64,000 bases of DNA from Devosia aquimaris (lineage in GTDB: Bacteria; Pseudomonadota; Alphaproteobacteria; Rhizobiales; Devosiaceae), in NCBI RefSeq assembly GCF_020169335.1, contig NZ_JAIEZN010000001.1, positions 1,911,805 through 1,975,804 of the forward strand, read 5' to 3'. The notes under the pieces were generated by a model. It made no database searches and was not told where the DNA came from. It was given only the letters and a program-made list of their open reading frames with translations. The translations under genes and the position numbers were made by a program. Positions 63,185-64,000 of the stretch are shown here, in pieces. The stretch's first letter is position 1. Every line of letters begins with the position of its first letter.

Positions 63185-64000
63185 ATGTCCCGCCCCCTCG
63201 CCACCCTGATGCTTCTGGCCTGCACCATGCTGTGGGGACTGGCCTTTATCGCGCAGAAGTCGGCCATGGACTCCATGGGCCCGCTCACCTTCTCCGGCCT
63301 GCGCTATCTCCTGGGGGGCCTGGCCGTCCTGCCGCTCGCCCTGCTCGAGCGTCGCCGCCGCCCCGCGCCACTCACCCCGCAGCATTGGCTCATGATCGGC
63401 GCGGTGAGCCTGGTCTTCTTCCTCGGCTCCTGGATGCAGCAGGTCGGCCTGATCACAACCAGCGTCACCAATGCCGGCTTCCTCACCGGGCTCTACGTCT
63501 TCTTCGTGCCCTTCCTGGGCTTCCTGCTCTTCCGCACCCGCCCCCATCCCATCATCTATGCCTGCGTGCCGCTGGCCCTTTTGGGCATCTATTTCCTCAA
63601 TGGCGGCGGGCTGGCGAGCTTCAATTCCGGTGATCTGATCGTTGTCGGCAGCGCCGTGTTCTGGGCGCTGCATGTGATCCTGCTCGGGCGCACCGCCCAG
63701 GCCACAGGCCTGCCCATCTTTGTGTCGTCGCTGAGTTTTCTGATTGCCGGCGCCGCCGCGACCAGCCTGGCCTTCGTGTTCGAGCAGCCCGACTTCTCGG
63801 CCGTCCAGTCCGGCTGGATGGAGCTGGCCTATACGGGCCTGCTCTCCACTGCCGTGGCCTTCACCTTCCAGGCCATCGGCCAGCAATATGTGCCGCCCGC
63901 CAATGCCGCCATCATCCTCTCGGCCGAGAGCCTGTTCGCCGCCATCGGTGGCGCCATCATCCTGGGCGAACGGCTGCCGCTGGTCGGCTACGCCGGCGCC
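63185..64000 (+). CDS. DMT/EamA-family transporter (3' end outside window)
   Basis: About 272 residues are visible, with nine or so hydrophobic helices in two EamA repeats (LMLLACTMLWGLAFIAQKSAM, FSGLRYLLGGLAVLPLALLE, FLGSWMQQVGLITTSVTNAGFL and AVFWALHVILLGRTAQ, LLSTAVAFTFQAIGQQYVPPANAAIILSAESLFAAIGG). The usual RhaT/EamA signature near the end (LGERLPLVGYAGA) is reached just before the window stops, so only a few residues are missing. The substrate is unknown. Confidence 0.9.
   Translation, partial: MSRPLATLMLLACTMLWGLAFIAQKSAMDSMGPLTFSGLRYLLGGLAVLPLALLERRRRPAPLTPQHWLMIGAVSLVFFLGSWMQQVGLITTSVTNAGFLTGLYVFFVPFLGFLLFRTRPHPIIYACVPLALLGIYFLNGGGLASFNSGDLIVVGSAVFWALHVILLGRTAQATGLPIFVSSLSFLIAGAAATSLAFVFEQPDFSAVQSGWMELAYTGLLSTAVAFTFQAIGQQYVPPANAAIILSAESLFAAIGGAIILGERLPLVGYAGA

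Overview
The window reads as a GC-rich alphaproteobacterial chromosome segment, most likely from the Hyphomicrobiales (Rhizobiales) and probably Devosia-like. Supporting signs are the trxB-lsrB/vtlR gene pair, a DUF2336 protein, metF next to an ArsR-methyltransferase fusion, a class A RNase P RNA, and a cluster of anti-Shine-Dalgarno small RNAs of the alphaproteobacterial cuckoo/CcsR/alpha-r14 kind. The genus is an inference; no 16S gene is present. No tRNA, rRNA, CRISPR array, transposase gene or prophage was seen.

Layout. Positions 1-8343 (minus strand) hold a division and cell wall cluster in the order rsmH-ftsL-ftsI-murE-murF-mraY, then a terminator, then the start of ftsW. Neither murD (expected between mraY and ftsW) nor mraZ (expected before rsmH) is present here. 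Upstream lie rnpB and a TerB/DnaJ protein. Positions 9.8-19.8 kb hold housekeeping and stress genes: metF with its ArsR-methyltransferase regulator, a DUF2336 protein, divergent katG/oxyR, rarD and a host-attachment family protein. Positions 19.9-34 kb hold a hydrolase, two small secreted proteins, ettA, an M16 peptidase pair, a catalase-like protein, a molybdopterin oxidoreductase with a DUF2461 partner, an isochorismatase/GlxA-regulator pair, ppk2, and a TetR-controlled NTF2-like gene. Positions 34.6-40.4 kb hold a PQQ-type sugar dehydrogenase, greA, trxB-lsrB-HAD and corA.

The most striking region is the 1.2 kb gap after corA (40.4-41.6 kb). It carries four successive small-RNA-like units, each ending in a hairpin terminator. 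Three of them display exact CCTCCTCCC motifs (seven in all) in hairpin loops, which is the complement of a Shine-Dalgarno sequence. The next gene encodes an unrecognised protein with an internal duplication.

Positions 42.8-51.5 kb hold a 2H phosphoesterase, an aspartate-type aminotransferase, a DUF4864 protein and a complete YtfQ-YtfR-YtfT-YjfF sugar ABC operon with its own GntR regulator. Positions 51.6-64 kb hold a SulP anion transporter, a glycine betaine/proline ABC operon (proX-proW-proV order), a methyltransferase whose start overlaps a palindrome, a MerR/P-type ATPase heavy-metal efflux pair, a Spy-like periplasmic protein, a class V aminotransferase fold enzyme and a truncated DMT-family transporter.

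Two dispersed intergenic repeat families are visible. Family A (up to about 180 bp, with CTAG at several boundaries) often supplies the stop codon of the gene it abuts. Family B is a terminator-like palindrome, AAAATCGCTCC..GGAGCGATTTT.
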